Assembly (NCBI GenBank): GCA_029532625.1
Contig: JARFXM010000001.1
Coordinates: 930,001-994,000 of the forward strand
DNA: 64,000 bases
Source: Lomentospora prolificans
Lineage: Eukaryota; Ascomycota; Sordariomycetes; Microascales; Microascaceae
Direction of reading: 5' to 3'
Each line of letters begins with the position of its first letter. The first letter of the stretch is position 1. The notes beneath the pieces are model-generated. The model worked only from the letters and a program-made list of their open reading frames with translations, was not told the origin of the DNA and made no database searches. The translations under genes were made by a program, and so were the position numbers. Below are positions 11,450-21,245 of the stretch, piece by piece.

Positions 11450-12386
11450 CTTCATCAACCCTTCCGTCATGTTCTGATCTGACGTCGCCTTTAATTTCGT
11501 CGATGGCGCTCCACTCAGTCGGCTAGGCTTTCAGCTCAAACTCAGGACTTGAAGCCCCGTAGCGTAGCATTATCGATTAGAAAGTGTCGCTCATGGTTAA
11601 TACTCTAAACTCCATTTAACTTTCGTGCCATCTGATAGTTCGCCTTTTACTGGTCCCTCCCTTGTGAGGAAGGCGGGATCGCAGGGGCCATGGAAGAGGA
11701 GGGTCACTCTTCTGTGCCTGAGGGAGCATTGCCCGTCACTCAATCGCCCCCCCCAAAACCAGGTTAAACTCGACATCGTTCCCATGTTCAAAAAGGGTAA
11801 AGTTTCATGACCAGGAGGTACCAAGTTGTTAGTGGCTCTCGTCAAGCCACGAGAGGAGGGGGCGGGGGGCGTGGGTCGGTATGGTCGGTATGGGCATGCT
11901 TTTCCACGGCCATGCCAATGCTTCTTTTTGGATCTGGGCGGATCCCTGCAAGGCGCTGGCTGCAAGGAGAGTTCTCCCACGCCCCAGACTTTTACACCTT
12001 CCTTTCTCTACTTATACTGCCGATCCGGAAAACTACGAGTACTCAGACAAGAGGTGTGCTGGCAGGGCATGGGAAACAGGCACGCCTTGATATGAGCCTG
12101 CATATGCACACACGTCCCCCCATAAGCCTATGCAGTGGGTAAAGAAGATACAAAACACTCCCCCTCCCACCTCTCTTTTCCCGGGTGTCGTTGCGGAGGA
12201 ATCGACTCTTGAGGATCGACATTCTTGTATTATACTTTATAATTTTCTGTCTTTTTTTCACTTACCCATCTCTTTCATGGAAGGGAGCGTTCCTCCCCTT
12301 TCCGTTTTATCTTTTGAATAGCCGTAGGGGCTACATAATACACGGTTAGGTATAAAAGAGAAGGAGATAGCAGTGAAAGGGAGAAA

Positions 12387-15296
12387 ATGGCTTTGGTCGA
12401 GGAGCTTCACGAATTATACGAGGGCAGCCTCGTGCCCCGGTCTTTCCACGCCGGCTATGTGGCTCTCAGCTATGTCGTCAGCTTCATCGGCGCGATGTCG
12501 ACACTTGAGTTGATTAACCGTCGAACAGCGCCGAGGGGTCTCTTCAACCAGTGAGTGCCTTTTCGTCGTCCCCCATCAGACCCGCGCCACGGCCTCGTCA
12601 CTCTAACACCAAGATCACAGCGTGCTTCTTGTCGGTTCAGCAGTCACCATGGGCGGTGTTGCCATTTGGTGCATGGTAAGCAAAGACACACATTCCCTTC
12701 CCTGCACCGCTCCATCCGCCGCTCGCTTCATCCATTAACAAATGACCCCAGCATTTCATCGGCTCCCTCGCCATCGTCCTCGCCAACGGCGAAGAAGAAC
12801 TCCAGATCGCGTACTCCTCCAAAATCACCGCCGCGTCTTTCTTCGTCCCGATCGTCGTCCTCATCGTCGCATTCGTCGCCATCGGCGCCGGCTCCAGCCA
12901 CGCTTGGCCCCGCGTTATCGGCTCTGGCATCCTCGCGGGCGCCGCCATCTGCGGCATGCACTACCTCGGAAACGCCTCCATCGCAAACTATACCTGCGTC
13001 TATCAACCCGGATACGTCGTCGGCGCTGCCCTCATTGCCGTGGCGGCCAGTACCATTGCGTTATTCGTCTTCTTTGTGTACCGCGCGGCGTGGGCGAACT
13101 CATGGTGGAAGACGTTGGTATGCGGTATCTTGTTGGCCGGAGGCGTTTCGGGTATGCATTGGTGTGCTGCTGTGGGCACGGCCTATAGGTTGAAGAGTAT
13201 TACGGCTGGCGGAAGCAGCATGTCGAGGACCGTGACTGTTATCGTGGTCATTGTTTTGGTGAGTTTCTTATACAAGTGCACATCGGCACTTGTTGAAGGA
13301 TCCCTCTACTAACAGGGTGCTAGTCCATCGCCACTTGCCTGATCATGGCCGGTACCGCCGTGTACACTGCGAGGGTTCGAAGGCAATACGCCAACAAGGC
13401 CCAGCAGGTCGTCCTCGCCGCCGTAGTCTTCGATCAGCACGGCCGCATCCTCATCAATCGTAACGGTCTCTTGCCTACCGAAAAGATTACCGATACTTTT
13501 CTTGACAAGGTAAGAGTGGTGGCGCCTCGGAAGTAATACCCTGGTAGTGATCTTCTCTAACACGATCCAATTCGTAGACGTCCAAGGAAAGGTTCGACAC
13601 CGGAAGCCCCCTCTTCCAATGGATGTTCCAAGCGTCCCGAAACTGGTCCGGCATCCAACCCCTCCTCGACGGCATGGTGAACCATCTCTCTCAGCTCCCC
13701 CGCCAAGGCCGCGACCGCGACGCCCGTACCAACATCAACCTAGTTAGCGAGCACGGGGAGGTCGTGAAGAAGTACGACGTCATCTTCCGCGAGCTCTTCT
13801 GCGTCGCCGCCGCCACGCTGTCTTCCCGCATGAGGGAGAGCTTCTCCAACCAGGGCGTTCTCTACGAGGAGATTCTCACCACCGGTTCCGGTCGCGTGTC
13901 CATGGACGGGAGCAGCTCCCTCGATGAATCCGTCGACGGTGACAAGGACGCCGCCAAGATTAGCATCAAGGATATCGAGAAGGAAGCCCAGAGGAAGAAG
14001 CAAGGCCGCGCCACCGGTTCGCTCATGCTCCTCGTCAAGAAGCTGGACAGTGATCAGGACGCCGAAAGGCTGGGAGCCGCGGGCTACCGCTTCGCCGACG
14101 TCGACCGGGTCGCCGCCTACATCACCACCAGCATGCAGATCAAGGACCCCAACTTTGAGCACAAGCTCAGGCAGCTCGCCAGCTATAGCGACTCTAAGCA
14201 CACCCTCGAGCCCGGCCCGCACGTCGGCCTCTTTGCCATCCGCCCCCGCTCCACCGGCTCCGGCTACGACATCCTCGTCCGTAAGGCGGCCAAGAACCTC
14301 CTCCCCAGCGTCCCCATCCCCATCGGCAAGCTCACCTCGGCCCACGTCGAGTTCCTCAAGCGCCTCGACCGCATGAGCGTCGCGGAAATCGAGAGCAGGC
14401 TACCTACCTGGAAGAACCTCTCGCCGAACGAGATCCCCTTTTCTCGCCGCCTCCTCGAAGCCATCCAAGACCTCTGCGCCTGGGTCGGCGACAAGGCCAC
14501 CGAGGACGCCCGCCTGACCGCCAAGGTCATGCGCGTGCCCAACTTTGCCCAGCGCGGCGCCGGGCCCCAACCCCACAGCACCATGATCGCCCTGCGCCTC
14601 GTCATCCCCGCCGAGTCGAGGATCGTCAGCGCCAACTGCACCTTTGCGCCCCTCAGCTTCTTCAAGGTCCGCCAACTCACGGCGCCCGGTAGCGCCAGCA
14701 ACGCCGCCTTTACCCGTGCCGTGCACAGGGAGCTCGGCCCCATCATCAACTCGGCGCCCAAGCACCGACCGGAGGCACAGGGCAACGCCGTGTTCGGGAC
14801 CAAGAAGCTCCCCGGGAAGCTGCGCATGTTTAGCGGCGGCGGAAATGACCGCCACCACCAGTACGGGCACCGCGTCGACGGCGACGGCAACCCCATCCCC
14901 ACCGTCTTTGGCCAAAAGGCCGCCCCGTCCGTGTCGAACCAGTCCAGCTCCACGCTCAAGCTGTGGGGCAGGAGAAGCGTGGAGCAGCCGCAAGGGTCAG
15001 ATCCGGTGTTGGATAAGCCGCCGCAGCAGGCCCTGTCTATGCTCGGAGGAATCATGATATCGCAAGAGGTCACCGTTGACGTGCACAACGTGCCAGAGGC
15101 CGGCGGCAGCGCATCTTCCTCTGATGATGGGAACGGCGAGAGCATGAGCCGGCCGTCGTATGAGGGCCAAGGAGAGGGGGCAATCGAGCTGAGGACTCTG
15201 AAGGGAGGGAAGGGTACTTCGTCGAATATTGAGGCGGAGGGCATTAGGGAGTTGGTGACGTTTGTGGACGAACTTTATGCCCTATGTCTTTCTTGA
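12387..15296 (+). CDS. MHYT-domain integral membrane signalling protein, 876 aa
   Basis: Five exons: 12387-12550, 12621-12675, 12752-13258, 13324-13509 and 13578-15296, all GT...AG and in phase. The first 260 or so residues hold about seven hydrophobic helices. Three of them carry the motifs MHFIG, MHYLG and MHWCA, the signature of the MHYT domain, a sensor module first described in bacteria and proposed to bind copper for sensing a gas such as O2, CO or NO. A cytoplasmic region of about 600 residues follows. It begins with VVFDQHGRILINRNG, which is PAS-like in feel, and continues with helical, Ser-rich and charged sequence, but I see no GGDEF, EAL or kinase motif. Fungal MHYT proteins are known as conserved but little-studied membrane proteins. 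The start is the first ATG in frame ahead of the helices. The membrane-domain call is strong; the sensing role is inference from the family. Confidence 0.88.
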
Positions 15297-15373
15297 TAGG
15301 TAGCGGGACGTGTAACGATAATACTATGTAATGGAATATTTGATATATCTTTAGAATAATACAAAGATACCTC

Positions 15374-15392
15374 TTTTTTTTTTTTTTTTTTT
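15374..15392. repeat. Poly(T) run
   Basis: A 19-nt T run about 80 nt after the MHYT stop codon, preceded by an AT-rich stretch; it probably lies at or beyond the 3' end of that transcript. Confidence 0.8.
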
Positions 15393-15633
15393 CCTACGAT
15401 TCATCAGACTCGTGTCCTGGGCTCATTTTTATAATCATCACCGTTGTGTCAAGAGGAGAGGGTAAGCAAAGGGAAATGGGTGTGGAGGGAGTTCAGTCGT
15501 GTATCATGTATAAATTACCTCTTGTATCCGTCAACGTATTTACACGAGTATTAGCTTCAAGACCCTTTCTAGACATCACGGCCTGCTGTCCTGTTAGCCT
15601 CAGTCTCCCTCCTTAAGCCGGTGATAGAGTCAC

Positions 15634-16347
15634 TTACTGCACGCACGGCTCAAAAGCCAGATTAACCTGCTGCTTCAACGCTATCGTCGCATCATCGTCA
15701 TTCAACGACCCCGAGCCCGTCGCATTCCTCGATATAAGATTAATGCTCGTCTGTATAACCAAGTCAACCTCCTCCCCGCAAGGCGCATACACCCTCCGAT
15801 CATCGGGGATGCTTCCCGTAGCCGTATACTGCTCGCCGTCCATCGCGGTGCCCCCATCCCCTTCGATGGTAGACGTCACGAGCGACGACTGAGCCCCATT
15901 CCCGAACCCGTACCGCGACTCAAACGTCCCCGTCACCCCCGGATCCAGGACCGCGAACCCATGAAATGTAGTCTCAACGACCGATACCGTGTGGCCCCCC
16001 GGATAATGCAGTTTGAGCCTTATGCTGCAGGTGGAGCTCTCTTCTTCGCGAGACGCCCGCCCTCCGCTGCCTCGCCGGCGTCCTCGGGGGTTGGGGCCGA
16101 TGTAGGCGCGGAAGTCGTCGTAGCCTAGCGTGACGACTGTCCGGTCGCTGCTGATGACCGTCGCTACGGAGCCGGCGGGGCAACCTCTTCCCGATGTGGT
16201 GACGGATATGATTTGGATTTGGTCGGCGTTAGGGCCGTCAGCGGTAATGCCTATGGATGTAGCGCCGCCGAGATTGATCACGATTGGGGAAGCGACGCCT
16301 GCTAGGACGGTGGGGAGTGCCCCGAGCAGAAATATGAGCCTCCTCAT
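15634..16347 (-). CDS. Secreted DUF4360-like protein
   Basis: I chose the ATG at 16347, because MRRLIFLLGALPTVLAG is then a clear signal peptide. An ATG at 16368 adds seven residues, and the frame is open further upstream through pyrimidine-rich, leader-like sequence. The mature protein carries the features of the DUF4360 family: GRGCPAGSVATVISSDRTVV near the N-terminus, LGYDDFRAYIGP, a Cys in STCSIRLKLHYPGG, VETTFHGFAVLDPGV, and a C-terminal YAPCGEEVDLVIQTSINL followed by FEPC. The four Cys probably form disulfides. The family is found in secreted proteins of filamentous fungi and actinobacteria and has no established activity. The stop TAA overlaps a GTAAGT donor. An acceptor at about 15591 would replace the last residues with QTAGRDV, so a final 3' intron is possible. 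The family call is by motif memory and fairly secure. Confidence 0.75.
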   Translation of the reverse strand: MRRLIFLLGALPTVLAGVASPIVINLGGATSIGITADGPNADQIQIISVTTSGRGCPAGSVATVISSDRTVVTLGYDDFRAYIGPNPRGRRRGSGGRASREEESSTCSIRLKLHYPGGHTVSVVETTFHGFAVLDPGVTGTFESRYGFGNGAQSSLVTSTIEGDGGTAMDGEQYTATGSIPDDRRVYAPCGEEVDLVIQTSINLISRNATGSGSLNDDDATIALKQQVNLAFEPCVQ

Positions 16348-16491
16348 TATTGTATTATTAGTGCTCATAAGTGGTGGGAGTAGAGCGTCGCCAGAGTGCA
16401 GTTTCTCGCGGTCTTGTCGAATCGGTGAGCTAAATGGAAGGGGAAATCGCGACACTGAAGAATGGGTTGGAGTGAAGGAAGCAGAGAGCAC

Positions 16492-17846
16492 TACATCCTT
16501 AGGTCCACCAGATCCGAAGGGAGAAAGCGAGGCGGGCTAGCAGAGATATACGACGAGTCTATGGACCCCCGAAAGTGTGCCAAGACCCCGGTGATCTTGG
16601 TGTTAATCAATGCTTATCATCGTTGCAGCGCCCAGAACCAGCTTTCGTGCTCGTCTCCAGGTATAAAAGGGCCATTCGTCCCTGCAAAATATAATAGACG
16701 TATCGTATGAGGATTATCCAAATAAAGCTCTCCATGCTAACAGGGGTCCGCCGCAGTTGTTCCTGAGCAATCCCGCCGTCACACTTCGCGCCGAGACACG
16801 GCGTACCAAAGGGCGGGAACCAGCGTGGGCTGGGGGCCAAGCAAATACCGAATCGGGAATATTCTAGGTTTTTTTCCTCTCAGAAATGCTCCTTTTTGCA
16901 TGCGCTTGAGGTGGGGCACCGAGAGAATGCCATATTGCGGTTAATATGGAGGTGTAAGAGGCAATCAATTTCTCCCGGCGACGAGGATCTCCATTTGGAT
17001 GAAGTGCCCTACTTTGATGGGGGGTTCATCCCGTGTTCTTCGGCTCATATTAGGTCCGCTCCGTTGCATCTATGGTTTTCTGCAAATGCCACTTCGAGGG
17101 ACATCGGCTTTCGAATTATACTACTTTTGTAGAGTTTGCGGCCGCCGTTCTCCCATTCGAACGTCGGTGAGCGAATGTGTCGGTCGTTGGCTCGCGTAGT
17201 ATGTGGCTGGTAGCGGCGAGAAAGTTCTTGTACTCCCCATCGTAAAGACTGTCGATGGGATTATGACAGTAGGGCCGGGAGGAACCTAGATAACGTATGT
17301 CTTACCATGAAAAGAGAGTCGCTTCGAGGTATCGGTCCAGGAAACTGGCACGCTCCATCAGACCAGCTCGTCTTCGAGACGCATGTCGAGCATCTGTCTT
17401 GAAAAGCAAAGCTTTGGTCCTTTCCTTCACAATACCATACTTCTGCCAAATGCTGGCTCAATGAATCACATTTCTCCGCTTACACCCATTCAGATCCTCT
17501 GAAAGACAGGGTTCATCTCCATAATGTGGCAGCCTTATTATATGCCTTTGGTGCTCAACGAACCATGTTAGTGCCAAACGCTTCACCACCCTCCTTTTGC
17601 CTCTCACGATAGCTTCAAAATGGCCACAAGCCCTATAGAGTTAGGGATTCACCTTCCACTTTCCTTTCTTTGGCTTACCTATTTATTTGCTCTCCCACAA
17701 ACCCTCCTCCAGTTCTTTTCTTTTCCAAACCATCCACCGAAACATCCTCGAAGCCACCCTTCAAAGGCGTTTCGATCGATATCCACCGTCGACAGCAACA
17801 AGAAGCCAACCAAACACTTCGATAACCTATCAGTAAGTCAAACAAA
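16492..17846. other. Intergenic; no gene recognised
   Basis: Separates the divergently placed DUF4360-like gene and the Myb-like gene. It should contain both promoters. The last 230 nt are rich in C and T and contain CAACAAGAAG-like leader sequence before the ATG at 17847, typical of a fungal 5' leader. Open frames in this part fit the leader, not a separate gene. Confidence 0.5.
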
Positions 17847-18469
17847 ATGTCTGATAAGCCCACTGAGAAGTCCAAGCCCGCCGCTGCCGGCAACAAGGCC
17901 TCTGGCGAGGATTCCAAGCCTCGTCTCCCAGGCAATCCCACCCTGAGGGAGCTCGAGCTTGCCTACCTTGTATTGAGAACTATCAAGGACCCTACAGTAA
18001 GTACAGTCAAGAATCCACTCACCATCACTCACTCTCAGCCCTTCCTCCCCGAGCAAGGACTCGAACAAGTGTCGCCGTCCAGAGCCAAAAAAACTTACGG
18101 AATCCACAGGTTGACTACGCCCAATTCGCCGCCACTGCCGGCTTCAAGACCGTTGCAAGCGCTCGCTCCTCGTGGTGCGCTCTCAAGCGCAAGTGCTTCG
18201 AGACCGAGGGTGGCGCCTCCCAGGCCGACACTCTTTCTGGCAGCGCTAAGAAGGTCAAGGCAACTCCCCGAAGCCAAAAGCGCAAGGCCGACGCTTCCCC
18301 CAAAGAAAACAGCGAGGGCAACAACGAGGAATCTCCCACCAAGGCTCGCGCTGCTCGTCGCAAGACCACCCGCAAGGCTGTCAAGCTTGGCGCTACCGAG
18401 GAGCCCGAGAAGAAGACTGATTCCGAGGATGAGGCCGACGATGCCAAGGCTGCCAGCACTCAGGGTTAA
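17847..18469 (+). CDS. Small Lys-rich nuclear protein with a Myb-like N-terminal domain, 169 aa
   Basis: Two exons, 17847-17996 and 18110-18469, joined in phase 0 across a 113-nt intron. After a short charged start, residues about 30-80 (NPTLRELELAYLVLRTIKD, then VDYAQFAATAGFKTVASARS, then a SWCALKRK motif) form a compact helical unit that looks like the short Myb/SANT-like DNA-binding domain found in many fungal proteins. The remainder is Lys-, Ala- and Ser-rich with nuclear-localisation-like clusters (KRKAD, ARRKTTRKAVK) and an acidic tail. A role in chromatin or transcription is inference. An in-frame upstream ATG is not evident. The unspliced frame runs out of register after the intron and gives Pro/Arg-rich nonsense, which supports the splice. 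Confidence 0.75.
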
Positions 18470-19336
18470 AGCACTAAACCTCGATCTAAATCGCGAATCC
18501 ACAGGTGCATAGTTTCGTTTTGTTTCTTTTTCGTCAGCCGGTTAGGCTTGGCGCCTATAACCTCATGATGCCAAAGGGGTTTAGGGATTCGTTTGTTTTT
18601 TCTTCACATTGATTTCCATCTACGTTAGCTCATTTCATGTTTATCGAAGACGGATGCTAGAGGCCTTCTTCCCCTAGCAAGCTGAATTGAACATTGAGTG
18701 AGCCCAGTCATGTAAAGACCGTGATTTGCGTGCCTCGGTGATGCTGCCCACCTCGACCGTATATCATGAACGCGTCGAGAGAATTATTTCCCAACATTTA
18801 GCCCTAAATACTATGCGTTCTTCCTTCCTAGCGAACGGTAGGCTTGGTCTTAAAGTCCCACGGCAGGTGCGAGGCGGCAATCCAGGCGGCGTGCTCGAAA
18901 TCGAAACAGCAGGTGCACTCGAATCCTAGCATACAAATGCAAGGGAAGGAACAGGCACGGAATGAAGTAAACGAAGTACACTCGTCACTGAAAGTGATTT
19001 CAAGTGGCCCGACCGATGTCCAACCCGGTAGGTACCAGGTAATAACGAATGAGGACAACTCAGCACTCCATGGGGAAAAAAGACCAAAGATGAACGAACT
19101 ACCAAGGTACGGCTAAATCACTTGAAAAATGGCTGTCGTCGTGGCCGTCTTCCAGCGAGACTGCGGGAGAAGGGAAGAAAGGGAAGAAGATTAAGCCATG
19201 GGTAACTAAAACTACCCTTACGATCTCCCGGTCGTTGTTGCCTCGAGTGTTTTGCAAAAAGTGGGAAGCGGACCAAAAAAAAGAAAGACGGGTCTGAGGA
19301 AGAACGATGCGACAAAGTGCAAAACAAAAAATGAAG
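18470..19336. other. Intergenic; nothing recognised
   Basis: Contains the 3' region of the Myb-like gene and sequence 5' of nothing obvious. Frames here are short and lack motifs. Confidence 0.5.
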
Positions 19337-19426
19337 CGAGCGACGCAAGACTCGAACTTGCAACCTTTGCTTTGCGCTCCCTATTGGATATAGGAGAGCA
19401 ACGCGCTACCATTGCGCCAGCCGCCC
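19337..19426 (-). tRNA. tRNA-Arg(CCU) with intron
   Basis: The minus strand folds as a cloverleaf: acceptor GGGCGGC/GTCGCTC (with G-U pairs), D-stem GCGC/GCGC around AATGGTA, anticodon stem TTGCT/AGCAA, and T-arm GCAAG-TTCGAGT-CTTGC with discriminator G. The loop CTCCTAA holds anticodon CCT, reading AGG. An 18-nt intron (TATCCAATAGGGAGCGCA) sits after base 37. Mature length is 72 nt including the discriminator. Confidence 0.9.
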
Positions 19427-19823
19427 GATTCGTGTTGGTTGGGTAGTCAGCGGCTTATTTGGCCCTATCAACCAAGCGGGGTACGTTAAGAGGGGCTAGG
19501 ACGACTGTTTGGAGGGGCCAACATCCATCACTGGCCTGGCATCCATTGACTCCACCATGGTGGACACAGTTAGGCACAGAGGACTGTATGAGGGTATGAT
19601 CGTTGTCAAGTGCTTTGTCATCATTAATTTTACTCATTGATACTGGATGCTCTGGAGAGTGGTTCGCTCTCAATATCCCGGCCCTATGCAGATCTCAAAC
19701 TGTGACGTGTGACTAGAAGAACCGGGACTCAAGGTGCGATGTGATCTCGGTGAATTGGAAACCACAGCTCAATGGCTCTTGTGCTCTCTCCTGGGAGTGG
19801 TGCCTCGACAGCTCCCCAGGTGC
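19427..19823. other. Intergenic between tRNA-Arg and pop4
   Basis: About 0.4 kb without a recognisable gene; it includes the tRNA upstream region and the pop4 3' region. Confidence 0.5.
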
Positions 19824-20567
19824 CTATAGAGTCTTCGAGAAATGACTCTTGAATTTCTTGTTAGCTCGATCGGCCGCTCGGTAGAGGAATTGGTCGCCAT
19901 GAATCTCGAAAATGAACTCTTCCGTCTTCTTGCCTTCGTTCGACCCTGCCGATGCCGTCTCCTCCGCGCTGCCGTCTGCTCCTGCTTCTACCGGTGCTGG
20001 TGCCGGCGCCTGTACTTCCACCGGAATAGTAACCCTAAAAACAGTTCCTTCCTTGGGTATCGTCTTGATCTGATTCCTCCTCGTAACAATATCAAACACA
20101 AACCGCGAGTCCTTGATCACGATTCCCCTAACGCCCACCCGACTCACACACGCACTCCTCGAAACTTCGACCTCGGCGCCATGAAACTCTGCGCTCGTGA
20201 GCTTCTGCGCAGCCTCCGGCCCGCCCCTATACACATCGCCCCCCATTATCTCACGTATATAGCCCAGCCAGAGCTTGTTGAGGGGCTCGAACAATGCGTA
20301 CTTGGCCTTATCGCGGGGCACATCGTAGAGGCCTAAGCGGCGGCGCTCGGCTGCTGAGAGGGGCTTGGGTTTTTGTTTGCGCTTCTGCTTCTCGGCCTGG
20401 CGCGCCTTGCGACGGGCGTCCCGCGCGGTGGTCGGGGGCGGAGAGGAGGGGCGAAGGAGGAGCGGGCGGTATTGGATTTTTTCGGTGTAGATGCGGGCGA
20501 CGCTGTCGGGGGAGTGGGCGCGGGCAAGGAGGTTTTGGACCACGGACGGTCCTTTTTCTGCGCTCAT
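19824..20567 (-). CDS. pop4: RNase P / RNase MRP subunit Pop4 (Rpp29 family), 247 aa
   Basis: A protein subunit of RNase P (tRNA 5' maturation) and RNase MRP (pre-rRNA cleavage), acting in the nucleus and nucleolus. The N-terminal third is basic (KARQAEKQKRKQKPKPL, then ERRRLGLYDVPRDKAKYALF), with LNKLWLGYIREIMGG marking the start of the conserved domain. The Sm-like barrel follows: LTSAEFHGAEVEVSRSACVS, then VGVRGIVIKDSRFVFDI, then KTIPKEGTVFRV, and near the end FEIHGDQFLYRAADRANKKF. This order is diagnostic for Rpp29/Pop4. An Ala-rich insertion of about 25 residues (PAPAPVEAGADG...) splits the last strands, which is common in filamentous fungi. Single exon. The gene is divergent from the acyltransferase gene at 21246, with about 0.7 kb between the two starts. 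Confidence 0.92.
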   Translation of the reverse strand: MSAEKGPSVVQNLLARAHSPDSVARIYTEKIQYRPLLLRPSSPPPTTARDARRKARQAEKQKRKQKPKPLSAAERRRLGLYDVPRDKAKYALFEPLNKLWLGYIREIMGGDVYRGGPEAAQKLTSAEFHGAEVEVSRSACVSRVGVRGIVIKDSRFVFDIVTRRNQIKTIPKEGTVFRVTIPVEVQAPAPAPVEAGADGSAEETASAGSNEGKKTEEFIFEIHGDQFLYRAADRANKKFKSHFSKTL

Positions 20568-21245
20568 GTTGTCGGAGGGCTATGGGCGCCCATGGTAAGT
20601 TGGACAGGCTGGTGTCGGCGGGTTACCTTTGTTGGAGATGGAGGGTCCTTGGGGTGGTAAGGGAGACCAAGTTCCTGGAGTATTTTGGGTTTTTTTGCAA
20701 GGTTCGGCGGGTCCTCCAGATGGACCAGCCAGCAACTGCAGATGAAGAAGCCAGCAAGCCAGCCAGCCATCCATTACTAAAGGTACGTACTCACTGGTTC
20801 CCCACACCCATGGGTGCCTTCACCAAATGCAGTGTAGCGTCATTCGATTCACATGCTTGTCTTGGATGCTTGGTCTGTTCCACATGCTTGTCCACACACG
20901 CTTAACACAAGTATTAATATTTAGTGGGTATCCACGGGTATGTTTCCCGCTAGCCACAGTTGTCCGACCTGCCGAGATCCAATGCAAACTTGTGGAGGAA
21001 AACCTGGAGAAACGAGCGGCTCCCTTTCCATTTCCTTTCCCCGGCTTTCCTTTGGTTGAAGGTATTAGTTCCCACTCTCGACTTGAACTCGTCTCATGGA
21101 ACCCTGCCTCTTTTGATTTCCTTTGGTTCGGAATCCCGCGTCTTTCTTTTTGTTTCCCAATTGCTTTCCTCCCGCCTCGTGAATCCCTTCGAGATACCCC
21201 TCCGTCCAAACTGCTGCTTCCGCCCTCCCAGCTTGCACCTCGGCA

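Larger units (their letters stand above)
5764..12386. other. 6.6-kb gene-poor region upstream of the MHYT gene
   Basis: No open frame here has recognisable domains, plausible splicing or sustained codon bias. Visible elements are a 24-nt A run (7287-7310), a C-then-T run near 11417-11449, T/C-rich stretches near 8106 and 12160-12280, and one copy of the GCTGGCTGG motif at 8869. Part of the right end is likely promoter and 5' leader of the MHYT gene at 12387. Base composition is not strikingly AT-rich, so this does not look like a RIP-mutated transposon block. Non-coding transcripts cannot be judged from sequence alone. Confidence 0.5.

Noticed and set aside
14264..15244. 326-codon minus-strand frame opposite the last MHYT exon
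   Set aside because: Shadow frame without domains; the plus strand is spliced and continuous there.
17620..17946. Plus-strand frame starting in the leader of the Myb-like gene
   Set aside because: Hydrophobic, CT-rich leader translation that overlaps the true start in another frame.
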